The notes under the pieces: model-generated
Told to the model about the DNA's origin: nothing
What the model saw: the letters and a program-made list of their open reading frames with translations, nothing else
The model's database searches: none
Program-made: the position numbers and the translations under genes
In this document: positions 37,280 through 46,574 of the stretch, piece after piece
How the letters are laid out: each line of letters opens with the position of its first letter
Position numbering within the stretch: the stretch's first letter is position 1
Source: Glutamicibacter sp. MNS18
Lineage (GTDB): Bacteria > Actinomycetota > Actinomycetes > Actinomycetales > Micrococcaceae
Length of the DNA stretch: 64,000 bases
Assembly: GCF_026107515.2 (NCBI RefSeq)
Contig: NZ_JAPCHW010000012.1
Span: forward strand, 1-64,000
Reading direction: 5' to 3'

Positions 37280-38100
37280 GCGTGTCCTCCTGATTTGTGG
37301 GTGATGAGGCGGAAGACGACCTTGGTCTTGCCCAGGGAAATCACCGAACCATCCGAGACGCGCGTTTCGCCGGTGATCCGCCGACCGTCGACGTAGGTTC
37401 CGTTGGTGGAGCCCAAATCCACCACGACGTAGCCGTTCTGGCGCTTTTCCACCCGGAAGTGCTGGCGCGAGACCCCTGGATCCTCGATGGGGATGTCAGT
37501 TGAGTTCGAGCGTCCCAGCACGATCGAGGGATGGTGCAGGGCATAGCGTTGGCCGCCGACTTCCAAGACGGCCTGCTTGGCCAAGGGGGCCGCCGGCGCC
37601 GGGGAAGCCTGGGTCCGTGGCTGTGCCATGGTCCTGGCCGGGTTCGGGGTCGATGTCGGGGCCGGTGTGGGTGCCACCGGCGCGGCAGGTGGTGCCTTGA
37701 CGGCTGCCGAGGCGGCTGCATCCGTTGACCCCTTCTTGATCGCGGCGGCAATCTCGAACTCACCGCGACGGTGTTCCTCTTCACTCACGAAGTGGATGCG
37801 GATGTCATCCTGGACCGAATAACCCTGCCTCACGGCATGGTCTGCGGTGACCTTGGCCATTTCGTTGACGACTTCCGACCCCCAACCCTTGGCGGTCTCG
37901 TAGTCGTCCGCGCTCAGGCGGACCACGAAGTCGTTAGGTGCCAGGCTGCGACCTTCGCTGATGGCCATGATTCCCCGGTCCATCTCGTTGCGCAGCGCAG
38001 TGGTGAGTTCCACCGGTTTGATCGCTGCGCTGCTGTTGCCACGAAAGAAGCTGGTGACGACCTTCTCTAGACCACGTTCGACGTTGTCGAGAAAGCTCAT
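37276..38100 (-). CDS. fhaA: FHA-domain protein FhaA (DUF3662-FHA)
   Basis: FhaA binds phosphorylated partners, including the lipid II flippase MviN in mycobacteria. The start is ATG 38100, with AAAGGAG about 9 nt upstream; the frame stays open to 38292 but the family begins SFLDNVERGLEK. The 274 residues have DUF3662 (about 1-120), a low-complexity Pro/Ala/Thr linker and the FHA domain at the end (DPGVSRQHFRV, LGSTNGTYVDG). The mycobacterial linker is much longer. It opens the operon that continues to pknB. Confidence 0.95.
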   Translation of the reverse strand: MSFLDNVERGLEKVVTSFFRGNSSAAIKPVELTTALRNEMDRGIMAISEGRSLAPNDFVVRLSADDYETAKGWGSEVVNEMAKVTADHAVRQGYSVQDDIRIHFVSEEEHRRGEFEIAAAIKKGSTDAAASAAVKAPPAAPVAPTPAPTSTPNPARTMAQPRTQASPAPAAPLAKQAVLEVGGQRYALHHPSIVLGRSNSTDIPIEDPGVSRQHFRVEKRQNGYVVVDLGSTNGTYVDGRRITGETRVSDGSVISLGKTKVVFRLITHKSGGHA

Positions 38101-38368
38101 TTCGAGCGCTCCTTTCCTCGGATACATGCATGTCGCAGACAGGTTGTCTGGATCTCCCGCCATCATGGCACGGAACTTCATTGTCGATCTTACTGTTTTC
38201 AGCTGTGGAATTGCAGAAAGTATCCTGCGCGCAGTCCGACGATAGGCCAACGAATAGCGTGTCGAAAGAGTTTCGATTGTGTTGGTGGACACATCGGGGT
38301 GGATCGATTAGGAGAATCGAAACGAGTATGTATAAGATTATTCTCGTTGCTGCGAGAGTAGCGAACAA

Positions 38369-38452
<84 letters not shown>

Positions 38453-38460
38453 CAATAAGG

Positions 38461-38508
38461 AAATGACCCTTGACCAGAGAAGAAATTCTCACGGTCCAGG
38501 GTCATTTT
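38461..38508 (+). terminator. Terminator after tRNA-Leu
   Basis: The stem AAATGACCCTTGACC with GGTCCAGGGTCATTT (one mismatch) and a four-T end lie 9 bp after the tRNA. Confidence 0.8.
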
Positions 38509-38855
38509 CGTTTCCCCGGAACTTCCCGCGCGGATCCAGTCGGCCCCCTGTTGGCCTGCAGGGGATGCCGGGATCCGACGGTGCGTGCCAAGCCGGGGTG
38601 GATTGGGCCCTTCCGCGGTGCCTGAGGACGGGTTCATCCAACGGTGGTGTCACCGCCGTGCGATTGCCGCCTGCGGGTCCGGCCCCGGGGCATTGCGCGG
38701 GTAGCTTCCGTTTTCCACGCTGCGGCGTGGAGGGTTCACTGGCCGTGGCGTGCTGGATCTCACGGATGTTTCCGTAACGGGAGGGCATACCTTCGGCGGG
38801 TGTCAGAGGGAAGGAAGTATGCCCGGATAGTGAACCCTGAACCACCACTCTAATA
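38509..38855. other. Gene-free stretch before the symporter promoter
   Basis: These roughly 350 bases between the tRNA-Leu terminator and the first operator show no gene, RNA or repeat I can support; frames here have no family resemblance. Confidence 0.5.
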
Positions 38856-38875
38856 TGTGATCACAAATCACACAA
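38856..38875 (+). promoter_or_regulatory. GntR-type operator O1
   Basis: TGTGATCACAAATCACACAA; its exact reverse complement lies at 41335-41354 in front of the FAD-oxidase operon. It is about 38 bp upstream of the symporter promoter candidate. Confidence 0.7.
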
Positions 38876-38912
38876 TGGTCCACTGAGAAAAATACTAATC
38901 CCTTCCAGGGGG

Positions 38913-38941
38913 TGTTTCTGATCACAGATCACGTGTAGTAT
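38913..38941 (+). promoter_or_regulatory. Symporter promoter with operator O2 in the spacer
   Basis: A -10 TAGTAT (38936-38941) and a weak -35 TGTTTC (38913-38918), 17 bp apart. TGATCACAGATCAC (38919-38932) fills the spacer and shares the core of O1. The layout fits repression by the neighbouring GntR regulator. Confidence 0.55.
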
Positions 38942-38990
38942 CGCTTCTTGTCCACAGGTGCGGGTGTCAACCGACCATCTGGAGAGACAA

Positions 38991-40466
38991 ATGGAACTCA
39001 TTAACAGCATCAGCTCCTGGATCTGGAATCCCATGGCGTACTTTGCGCTGGGGATCGGCGTCTTCTTTACCTTGCTGACTAAGGGTGTTCAATTCAGACG
39101 CCTGCCCGACATGATCCGTCAACTCAAGTCGAGCAAATCCGGCGATGGCGGATTGTCCTCGTTCCAGACGTTGGCGTTGACCTTGTCCTCGAGGATGGGC
39201 GTGGGCTCCATTGCCGGCGTGGCGACAGCGATCGCCGCGGGAGGCCCGGGAGCGATCATGTGGATGGCCATCACCGGTTTGCTGGGGGCGACATGCGCCT
39301 ATGGCGAAGCGGTCCTGGCCCAGGTGTTCAAGCGCCGGGTCCAGGGCGAGGACCGCGGAGGCATGCCCTACTACATCAAGTACGGGCTCAAAGCCCCCTG
39401 GTTGGCAGCGGTTGTTGCCACCGTCACCGTGATCGGCTACGGGTTCGTGTTCCCGGGAATCCAGGCCAACAACATCGCCTCGAGTGTCGAACAGGCCTTC
39501 AACCTCACCCCGTGGATCACTGCTGTGGTGATCACCTCCCTGCTGGCCATCGTCATTGTCGGTGGTACCAAGCGCATCGTTAGCGTCGCCAGCACGATCG
39601 TGCCGATCATGGCGGTGGGCTACATGCTCACTGCCTTGATTGTCATCTGCTTCAACCTACCTCGGGTGCCGGAGACCATTGTCATGATCGTGCAAAGCGG
39701 CGTGGGGATCGAGCCGATGTTCGGTGGCCTGCTGGGCTATGCGGTGGCCTGGGGTGTGCGTCGGGCGGTGTTCGCCTCGGCTACCGGACTGGGTGAGGGA
39801 ACCTTCGCGGCGGCAGCCGCGGACACCACACATCCGGGCAAACAGGGCATTGTCCAGGCCTTCAGCATCTACATCGATATCCTGCTGGTGTGCATGTCTA
39901 CCGGGCTGATCATCACTGTCACCAACTCCTACCATGTGCTCGACAAGGCCGGGGGTTTCCTGGTCAACCACGTCCCGGGGGCCGTGGCCGGACCGAACTT
40001 CGTGCAACTGGGGATCGACCAGACGCTTCCGGGGTGGGGATCCATTTTCGTGGCAATCGCGGTCTTCCTGTTCGCTTTCACCTCCCAGGTGTTCTTCTTC
40101 TACGTGGCCACGACCAACCTGGTGTTCCTGCTCGGGGAGAGACGCAACCGGCTGCTGGAAAGCCTGTTGAAAGTTGGCGCGTTGTCCATTTCATTCATCG
40201 GTTGTGTGGTGCAAGCCGAGGCGATGTGGGCTGTGGGCGATATCGGCTACGGGATCATCGGCTGGTTGAATATGGCCAGTGTTCTTCTGCTGACGCCGAT
40301 TATCCGCAAGATCGTGCGCGACTACGACCGCCAACGCAAGCTGGGGCTCGATCCCACCTTCGACCCGCTGGCCTTGGATATCCAGGGGGCGGATTACTGG
40401 GTCGAGAAGAACCGGGTGGCTGCCGGGAAGGCCGTTGTGATCCCGGGTGGGAACAACACGCGATGA
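38991..40466 (+). CDS. AGCS-family Na+/alanine-glycine-type symporter
   Basis: A sodium-coupled amino acid importer of the alanine-or-glycine:cation symporter family. I place the start at ATG 38991 behind GGAGAGAC; a frame extension reaches 38958. The 491 residues have about eleven membrane segments and family features such as TLSSRMGVGSIAGVATAI, GGMPYYIKYG and GLGEGTFAAAAAD. It is separated from the GntR gene by 25-55 bp depending on the regulator's start, and shares an operator with the catabolic operon downstream. The substrate is unknown. Confidence 0.93.
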   Translation: MELINSISSWIWNPMAYFALGIGVFFTLLTKGVQFRRLPDMIRQLKSSKSGDGGLSSFQTLALTLSSRMGVGSIAGVATAIAAGGPGAIMWMAITGLLGATCAYGEAVLAQVFKRRVQGEDRGGMPYYIKYGLKAPWLAAVVATVTVIGYGFVFPGIQANNIASSVEQAFNLTPWITAVVITSLLAIVIVGGTKRIVSVASTIVPIMAVGYMLTALIVICFNLPRVPETIVMIVQSGVGIEPMFGGLLGYAVAWGVRRAVFASATGLGEGTFAAAAADTTHPGKQGIVQAFSIYIDILLVCMSTGLIITVTNSYHVLDKAGGFLVNHVPGAVAGPNFVQLGIDQTLPGWGSIFVAIAVFLFAFTSQVFFFYVATTNLVFLLGERRNRLLESLLKVGALSISFIGCVVQAEAMWAVGDIGYGIIGWLNMASVLLLTPIIRKIVRDYDRQRKLGLDPTFDPLALDIQGADYWVEKNRVAAGKAVVIPGGNNTR

Positions 40467-40521
40467 CCAGAGCTTAGGGGGCGGACTTCGCGTGGAGACA
40501 ACGGACCATAGAATAGGCGAT

Positions 40522-41202
40522 ATGCCCATCCGGAAACTTGAACCCAACGCATTGGTCGGAGACCAGGCCTTCACCGCCATCCATGACGCGATCATGAACG
40601 GTGACTTCAAGGCGGGTTACCGCCTGAGGATCCGCGACCTGGCCGAGGGGCTTGGTACCAGTGTCATGCCGGTGCGCGAAGCGATCCGCCGGTTGGAGGA
40701 GATCGGGCTGGTTGAGACCGTGCCGTACCGCGGCGCGGTGGTGAAGGGCTTCACTGCGCAGGAATTGGAACACGTCTACTCCACCCGGAGGCTCTTGGAG
40801 ATCGAGGCGTCCAGGCTGGGCGCATTGAATGCCTCGAGCCAGACCATCCAGCGGATGACCGAGGAGTTCGGACTCATGAAGAATGCCTTGTCCAAGGGGG
40901 ATGTGGCTGGATACCTGGATCGTGATGAGGCGTTGCTCGAGGAGTTCTACGCGGCTGCCGGAAATCCGGTGCTCAGCGAACTGATTGGGAACCTGTGGAA
41001 ACGCTGCCGTTCATACAAGCTCGTGGGGGCCCAAGAGGCGGTGGACGCCGGCGTCAGCCCTGCCCTGTGGCATTACCAGGCGGAACTGATCGAGGCGGTC
41101 CGGGCCCACGATGCCCAGCGCGCCGTCACGGCCACGGCGGCCTCGCTGGATGAAGCGGCCAGCCGCATCGAGGATGCCATGAACGCCATGAGCGGCGACT
41201 AG
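40522..41202 (+). CDS. GntR-family (FadR/FCD) transcriptional regulator
   Basis: Probably represses the symporter and the following catabolic operon. I prefer ATG 40522 (226 residues); GTG 40492 has a better ribosome-binding sequence (GGGGGCGG) and would add ten residues. The N-terminal winged helix reads IRDLAEGLGTSVMPVREAIRRLEEIGLV. The C-terminal FCD domain is all helical with DRDEALLEEFY, where Asp and the following histidine-poor pocket suggest an organic-acid or amino-acid ligand. It lies between O2/symporter and O3/operon. Confidence 0.9.
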   Translation: MPIRKLEPNALVGDQAFTAIHDAIMNGDFKAGYRLRIRDLAEGLGTSVMPVREAIRRLEEIGLVETVPYRGAVVKGFTAQELEHVYSTRRLLEIEASRLGALNASSQTIQRMTEEFGLMKNALSKGDVAGYLDRDEALLEEFYAAAGNPVLSELIGNLWKRCRSYKLVGAQEAVDAGVSPALWHYQAELIEAVRAHDAQRAVTATAASLDEAASRIEDAMNAMSGD

Positions 41203-41229
41203 ACGCCTGCCGACCCCGGCCCCTACCTC

Positions 41230-41269
41230 GGCCGCCCTATCGGTTTAGCACCGACCGGGCGGCCTTTTT
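41230..41269 (+). terminator. Terminator after the GntR gene
   Basis: The outer stem GGCCGCCC/GGGCGGCC, an inner stem TCGGT/ACCGA and a T5 run at 41265-41269. Confidence 0.8.
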
Positions 41270-41334
41270 CGTGCCTGATTTCCATGGAATGCGGAAGTGG
41301 AAGCGGTTCGATGAAAATAGATCGCCGAAAGCTA

Positions 41335-41363
41335 TTGTGTGATTTGTGATCACATCTTATGCT
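41335..41363 (+). promoter_or_regulatory. Operon promoter with GntR operator O3
   Basis: O3, TTGTGTGATTTGTGATCACA (41335-41354), is the exact reverse complement of O1. It overlaps a candidate promoter: -35 TTGTGT (41335-41340), 17-bp spacer, -10 TATGCT (41358-41363). The start codon lies 123 bp downstream of the -10. Confidence 0.65.
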
Positions 41364-41485
41364 TGTGAGACGCAGCGCACATCTGGTGGATGTGGTGGGC
41401 CGCGGGTTCGAGATGGCGTCATTTCAGGGAACCTGCCCCTTGGCTTCGGGTTGACCCTGAATCACTTCTTGAAAGGAAAACTACG

Positions 41486-42853
41486 ATGAAAGATGTCATC
41501 ATCGTTGGCGGTGGACTGGCCGGGCTGTCCGCAGCGTGGCGCCTCCGCCACTTCGATACCCTGGTTTTGGAATCGGAAAGCCGGGTCGGTGGGCGAATCC
41601 GCTCGGAAAAGCGCGGCCGCTACTTCCTGAACTGGGGCGGACACGTCTTTGCCGGTGAGGGCAGCAGCACCCACGCATTGTTGGGTGAAACCGGCACCCG
41701 GGCCGTGACCGTTCCCGGGGTCCTGGCTGGGTTGCAGATGAATGGGAAGCTGCTGCTCAAGGGGCAGATCGCCAGCTACCCTTTCCGGGTGCCGATGTCG
41801 TTGTCCTCCCGTGTGGCACTGCTGAAGACCGGCGCCCGGGTGGGCCTGGATGTGCTGCGCTACGCCAGGGTTGTCCGCAAACGCGCGGGGGAAACCCCGG
41901 AAATGCGCCAGCAGCGCATCTACGACTTCGAGAACACCCGGTCCTTCCAGGACTACGTCGGTGACCTGTCCCCGGATGTCGAGGCCCTGTTCAAGCCGAC
42001 GGTCACCCGTTCGGCGGCCGATATGGACCAGCTGGCCGCCGGGGCGGGCATCGGGTATTTTTCCCTGGTATTCAACGTCGGCCAGGGGCTGAACCAGCAC
42101 ATTGCCGGCGGGCCGTCCACGCTGATCGGCAATATCGCCGGTTGCCTGGGTGAGCGCATCGAACGCGGTGCACAGGTCACCGAGGTCATCCACCGCGAGG
42201 ATTCGGTACTGGTGCGCTACGAGCGCGACGGGAAGGCCCACGAGGTGGAGGCCCGCACCGTGGTGATGGCCACCCCGGCCACGGTGACCCACCGGGTCAC
42301 CCGGGGTCTGCCCGAGGAGCTTCACCAGGCCCTGGGCCAGATCAGGTACGGCGAATACGTGTCGGCGGCATTCCTGACCAACGAGACCTCACCGCGACCC
42401 TGGGACGGTGCCTACGGGATCGCCACTCCCAAGCGGTCGTTCAATATCGCCCTGAACATGGGCAATGTGGTTCGCGGCGGGGATTCAACCCGGCAACCCG
42501 GCGGCAGCCTCATGGTCTTCTCCCCGGCCAGCCTGGCCCGCGAGCTCATCGACCTGAGCGACGAGGAAATCACCGAAACCTACCTCAGGGACCTCGACGA
42601 CGCCCTGCCCGGATTCCGTGCCGACGTGACCGAGGCAGTGGTGCAGCGCTGGCGCACCGGTGCCCCCTACTGTTTCCCCGGCCGTGCCGCACTCCAACCG
42701 GTTTTGACCAATCCCGCACGGCGCATCTTCCTGGCCGGGGACTACCTGGGCACGTTGTATACCGAAACCGCGATTTCCTCGGGTTTCGCTGCAGCCACCC
42801 ACGCGGCCAGCCTGCTGGCCCCGGAACTAGAACACGCCACCATCCAGGCCTGA
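41486..42853 (+). CDS. FAD-dependent amine-oxidase-type oxidoreductase
   Basis: A flavoprotein of the amine oxidase/protoporphyrinogen oxidase superfamily (PF01593 type). I start at ATG 41486, with GAAAGGA 8-9 nt upstream. The 455 residues open with the dinucleotide-binding loop VIIVGGGLAGLSAAWRL, then the FAD signature ESRVGGRI, and end with the second FAD contact RIFLAGDYLGTLYTETAISSG. The active-site region is unlike monoamine oxidases I recognise, so the substrate is open. First gene of a three-gene operon under O3. Confidence 0.85.
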   Translation: MKDVIIVGGGLAGLSAAWRLRHFDTLVLESESRVGGRIRSEKRGRYFLNWGGHVFAGEGSSTHALLGETGTRAVTVPGVLAGLQMNGKLLLKGQIASYPFRVPMSLSSRVALLKTGARVGLDVLRYARVVRKRAGETPEMRQQRIYDFENTRSFQDYVGDLSPDVEALFKPTVTRSAADMDQLAAGAGIGYFSLVFNVGQGLNQHIAGGPSTLIGNIAGCLGERIERGAQVTEVIHREDSVLVRYERDGKAHEVEARTVVMATPATVTHRVTRGLPEELHQALGQIRYGEYVSAAFLTNETSPRPWDGAYGIATPKRSFNIALNMGNVVRGGDSTRQPGGSLMVFSPASLARELIDLSDEEITETYLRDLDDALPGFRADVTEAVVQRWRTGAPYCFPGRAALQPVLTNPARRIFLAGDYLGTLYTETAISSGFAAATHAASLLAPELEHATIQA

Positions 42854-42880
42854 ACCAAACGACAACCAAGGAGATATCCA

Positions 42881-43780
42881 ATGACTACCGAATTGCGCGG
42901 GGTACTGACCGCACTGGCCACCCCCTTCACCGAGAGCGGTGAGCTGGATCTGCCCAAGCTGCGCTTCCTCGTGGACCGATCCGTCAATGCAGGTGTGGGC
43001 GGCGTGGTAGCCGGAGGATCCACCGGCGAATTCGCCGCCTTGAGCACGGCCGAACGCGAACTTGTCGTGCAAACCGTGATCAGGCATACGGCGGGCCGGG
43101 TTCCGGTGATCGCCCAGACCGGCGCCACCAGCACCGTCGAGGCGATTCGGCTGTCGAAGGCCGCCGAAGCGGCCGGTGCGGATGTGCTGATGCTGGTCAC
43201 CCCGTACTATGAGGCGCTGACGCTGGAGGAAACCGTCGACTACATCAAGACGGTGGCCAGAGCGGTGTCGCTGCCGGTGATGCTCTACAACATCCCCGAT
43301 GCCACCGGGGTGAACCTGGATCCGCAGACGATTTCCTCATTGGCACGTGAGGTGGAGAACATCCGCTACGTCAAGGATTCCAGCGCGAATTTCGAACAGG
43401 CCCTGCAGCTGATCCATCACCACTCGCAGGATATCGCCACCTTCATCGGCTGGGACGCCTACACCTTCTCGGCCTTGGCCGAGGGAGCGGCCGGCGTGAT
43501 GGCCGGGGCGGCCAATGTCGTGCCGGAACAGCTGGTGGACGTGGCACGCCGGATCGGGGCCGGAGATATCACCGGTGCCCTGCAGCAGTGGCGCGGGGTG
43601 TACCCGGTAATCGATTCGCTGCTCTCCTTGCCGTTCATCTCGGCGATCAAGGAGGCGTTGAAGATCCAGGGACACCCGGTGGGTGACCCCCGCCACCCGG
43701 TTTCGCCGTTGACGCCGGAGCAGGCCGAACTGGTGGTCCGGGCCCTGCAGGAATTGCCAGAGAACTCCCTCATCTCCTAG
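42881..43780 (+). CDS. DapA-like aldolase/lyase family protein
   Basis: A class I aldolase of the dihydrodipicolinate synthase/N-acetylneuraminate lyase family, 299 residues, with a (beta/alpha)8 barrel. The Schiff-base lysine is Lys165 (in RYVKDSS), the tyrosine Tyr136 (in LYNIPD) and the carboxylate-binding loop GGSTGE (45-50). The true DapA is normally in a lysine operon, so this copy is probably catabolic, cleaving or dehydrating a 2-oxo acid that forms in the operon. AAGGAGAT precedes the start, 27 bp after the FAD gene. Confidence 0.88.
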   Translation: MTTELRGVLTALATPFTESGELDLPKLRFLVDRSVNAGVGGVVAGGSTGEFAALSTAERELVVQTVIRHTAGRVPVIAQTGATSTVEAIRLSKAAEAAGADVLMLVTPYYEALTLEETVDYIKTVARAVSLPVMLYNIPDATGVNLDPQTISSLAREVENIRYVKDSSANFEQALQLIHHHSQDIATFIGWDAYTFSALAEGAAGVMAGAANVVPEQLVDVARRIGAGDITGALQQWRGVYPVIDSLLSLPFISAIKEALKIQGHPVGDPRHPVSPLTPEQAELVVRALQELPENSLIS

Positions 43781-43809
43781 CCGGACCCATTTTTCGTGAA
43801 AGGAACGCA

Positions 43810-45309
43810 ATGGCACTTGTGAATGCCCAAGACCGCGAGGTACTTCGTGGTCCCGTGCAGGACGATACCCGCCTGTTGCCGCCAACGGATCTGTTCATCA
43901 ACGGCCAATGGCAGTCATCGCATGGCTCCGAGCAGGCGGTGGTCATCGACCCGGGCACCGAACAGGAGATCTGCACTGTTCCACGGGGCGATGCCGCGGA
44001 TGTCGACCGGGCAGTTGCCGCGGCGAAGGAGGCTGCACGATCCTGGGGTGCACTGGTGCCCAGGGAACGTGCGCAGATCCTATTGCGCCTCGCCCAGCGC
44101 CTGGAGGATCACGCCGCCGAACTGGCAGCCCTGGAATCCTGGAATACCGGCAAGCCGCCGGCCGTGGCGGCCGATGATGTGGCCAGCGCCGTGGACTCCT
44201 TCCGTTTCATGGCCGGGGCGGCCCGCTCCACCACCACTGTGGCCTCGGGGCAGTATGCCGAAGGCCACCTGTCGCTGATCCTCCGGGAGCCGCTGGGCGT
44301 GGTCGGCGCCGTGACCCCGTGGAACTACCCGTTGCTGATGGGGGTATGGAAGATCGCCCCGATCCTGGCTGCAGGGAACACCATGGTGATCAAACCTTCC
44401 GAGAGTACCCCGTTGAGCACCCTCAAATTCGCGGAATTGACCGCGGACCTGTTGCCCGCCGGGGTGTTCAACGTGGTGACCGGGCGCGGATCGGTCATCG
44501 GGCAGCGCTTGGCCGAACACCCGGATGTGGCCATGGTGGCATTGACCGGATCGGTGGGGTCGGGCAGTGCGGTGGCCCGGGCTGCCGCCGGAAGCGTCAA
44601 GCGAGTGCACCTGGAACTGGGCGGCAAGGCGCCGGTGGTGATCCTTCCGGATGCCGACCTAGCCGCCGCCGCGGCCGCGCTGCGCACCGCGGGATACTGG
44701 AACGCAGGCCAGGAATGCGGGGCGGCCTGCCGGGTGCTGGTCCATGCCTCCGTGGCCGAGGAATTCACGTCCTTGCTGGTCAATGAGGTCTCGTCAATGG
44801 TTGTCGGGGAACCGGGCGCCGGATCCGAGGTGGAAATCGGGCCGATGATTTCCAGACAGCACTACGACCGCGTGCTCGAGCACCTGCAACGGGCCGCCGC
44901 GGACGGGGCCCGGGTGGCAGTCGGCGGCGGTGCACTGGATGGTCCGGGCTACTTCATCGCCCCGACCGTGCTCGCCGACGTCCCGCAGGGGGCTGCCTGC
45001 ACCCAGGAAGAGATCTTCGGCCCGGTGGTCACGGTGGAAACCTTCGAGGAGGAGAGCGAGGCCATGGAACGGGCCAACGAGGTGCCGTTCGGGTTGGCCG
45101 CCTCGGTCTGGACCCGGGATACGGCCCGCAGCCACCGTCTGGCCTCGGCGTTGGATGCCGGAACCGTGTGGGTCAATTCCCACCTGGTACTGGCCACGGA
45201 AATGCCGTGGGGCGGGTTCAAGGGCTCCGGGTACGGCCGCGACCTGTCGGCGTACGCACTGGATGACTACTCGCGTACCAAGCACGTTATGCACAACCAG
45301 CAGGCCTAA
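43810..45309 (+). CDS. NAD(P)+-dependent aldehyde dehydrogenase
   Basis: An aldehyde dehydrogenase of 499 residues, close in pattern to betaine-aldehyde and gamma-aminobutyraldehyde dehydrogenases. The catalytic glutamate lies in LELGGKAPVV and the catalytic cysteine in NAGQECGAACR (near residue 303). The N-terminal cofactor region contains VTPWNYPLLMG and KPSESTPL. It closes the operon, 29 bp after the DapA-like gene, and probably oxidises the aldehyde released by that enzyme. A strong terminator follows. Confidence 0.92.
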   Translation: MALVNAQDREVLRGPVQDDTRLLPPTDLFINGQWQSSHGSEQAVVIDPGTEQEICTVPRGDAADVDRAVAAAKEAARSWGALVPRERAQILLRLAQRLEDHAAELAALESWNTGKPPAVAADDVASAVDSFRFMAGAARSTTTVASGQYAEGHLSLILREPLGVVGAVTPWNYPLLMGVWKIAPILAAGNTMVIKPSESTPLSTLKFAELTADLLPAGVFNVVTGRGSVIGQRLAEHPDVAMVALTGSVGSGSAVARAAAGSVKRVHLELGGKAPVVILPDADLAAAAAALRTAGYWNAGQECGAACRVLVHASVAEEFTSLLVNEVSSMVVGEPGAGSEVEIGPMISRQHYDRVLEHLQRAAADGARVAVGGGALDGPGYFIAPTVLADVPQGAACTQEEIFGPVVTVETFEEESEAMERANEVPFGLAASVWTRDTARSHRLASALDAGTVWVNSHLVLATEMPWGGFKGSGYGRDLSAYALDDYSRTKHVMHNQQA

Positions 45310-45322
45310 TCCGCCGGGAAAC

Positions 45323-45365
45323 GCCAGGGGGCGGCAGGACCGGCTTGGTCCTGCCGCCCCCTGGC
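45323..45365. terminator. Bidirectional terminator, 19-bp perfect stem
   Basis: GCCAGGGGGCGGCAGGACC, 5-nt loop and the exact complement, between the convergent dehydrogenase and ABC ATPase genes. Confidence 0.85.
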
Positions 45366-45386
45366 ATTCGCGGGGAAAACCCTGCC

Positions 45387-46448
45387 CTACGGCAGGCGCT
45401 GGCCGCTGGCCGTATCGAAGAGGTGGACATGTCCCGGCTCGGGTACGACGTTCAACGTCTCGCCGCGCATCGGGGGCTTGCGCCCGTCCACGCGCATGAC
45501 GATCGAGTGGTCCTTGCCCTCCAGGTGCATGGTGCCGTAGATGTAGGCGTCCGCGCCCAGTTCCTCCACCACGTCCACATGCAGTGGTGCACCTTCCCCG
45601 TCGGCGGCCAGGCGCAGGTCCTCGGGACGGATGCCGAAGGTGGTGCCGCCGGTGGCACCGGGAGCGGCGTAGCTGGCGTTGCCGAAGGCGACGTGGCCGT
45701 CGGCGGCGGTCAGCTCAATCAGGTTCATGGACGGTGAGCCGATGAACCCTGCCACGAAGACGTTCTCCGGGTGGTCGTAGAGGTCACGCGGGGTGCCGAC
45801 CTGCTGCAGGGTACCGTCCTTGAGGACCGCCACGCGGTCGCCCATGGTCAGCGCCTCGACCTGGTCGTGGGTCACATACACGGTGGTGACACCGAGGCGG
45901 CGGGTCAGTGATGAGATCTGGGTGCGGGTTTGCACACGCAGTTTGGCATCCAGGTTCGACAGCGGTTCATCCATCAGGAACACCTGCGGGGAGCGCACAA
46001 TCGCGCGGCCCATGGCCACACGCTGGCGCTGGCCGCCGGACAACGCCTTCGGCTTGCGATCCAGGTACTTCTCCAGATCCAGCAGCTTGGCCGCTTCCAG
46101 TACGCGGCGGGCCCGTTCGTCCTTGTCGACCCCGGCGATCTTCAACGCGAAGCCCATATTCTCGGCGACGGTCATGTGCGGGTAGAGGGCATAGTTCTGG
46201 AAAACCATCGCGATATCGCGATCCTTGGGTGGAACATTGGTGACGTCCTTGTCGCCGATGCGGATGGTGCCGCCATCAACGTCTTCCAACCCGGCGAGCA
46301 TACGCAGGGTGGTGGACTTGCCGCAGCCCGAGGGGCCGACCAGAACGAGGAACTCCCCGTCGGCGATCTCCAGGTCGATTGCGTCGACCGATGGGACCAG
46401 GGCCCCGGGATAAATACGCGTGGCTTTCTCAAAAGTCACAGATGCCAT
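45387..46448 (-). CDS. Sugar ABC transporter ATPase (UgpC/MsiK type)
   Basis: The nucleotide-binding subunit of CUT1-type sugar importers, 353 residues. Walker A GPSGCGKST (38-46), signature LSGGQ (136-140), Walker B VFLMDE (156-161) and the H-loop THDQVEA are intact. The C-terminal TOBE/MalK regulatory domain is present. One such ATPase often serves many permeases in actinobacteria; the only permeases in the window are at 56349-58236. The gene stands alone and reads away from the LacI regulator. Confidence 0.92.
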   Translation of the reverse strand: MASVTFEKATRIYPGALVPSVDAIDLEIADGEFLVLVGPSGCGKSTTLRMLAGLEDVDGGTIRIGDKDVTNVPPKDRDIAMVFQNYALYPHMTVAENMGFALKIAGVDKDERARRVLEAAKLLDLEKYLDRKPKALSGGQRQRVAMGRAIVRSPQVFLMDEPLSNLDAKLRVQTRTQISSLTRRLGVTTVYVTHDQVEALTMGDRVAVLKDGTLQQVGTPRDLYDHPENVFVAGFIGSPSMNLIELTAADGHVAFGNASYAAPGATGGTTFGIRPEDLRLAADGEGAPLHVDVVEELGADAYIYGTMHLEGKDHSIVMRVDGRKPPMRGETLNVVPEPGHVHLFDTASGQRLP

Positions 46449-46574
46449 GATGACATTCCTTTCACGGGCAGGTACGTGCCCGACGATCCGTAGTGAAAGT
46501 GATATGGGTAACTGCGATTATTGCACACCTTCCACACTTGGCAACACCCCGGAAAGGGCTTTCCCTCGTGGCGC

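Noticed and set aside
38948-38956. DnaA-like TTGTCCACA before the symporter
   Set aside because: Single isolated one-mismatch box, expected by chance in a 64-kb window.
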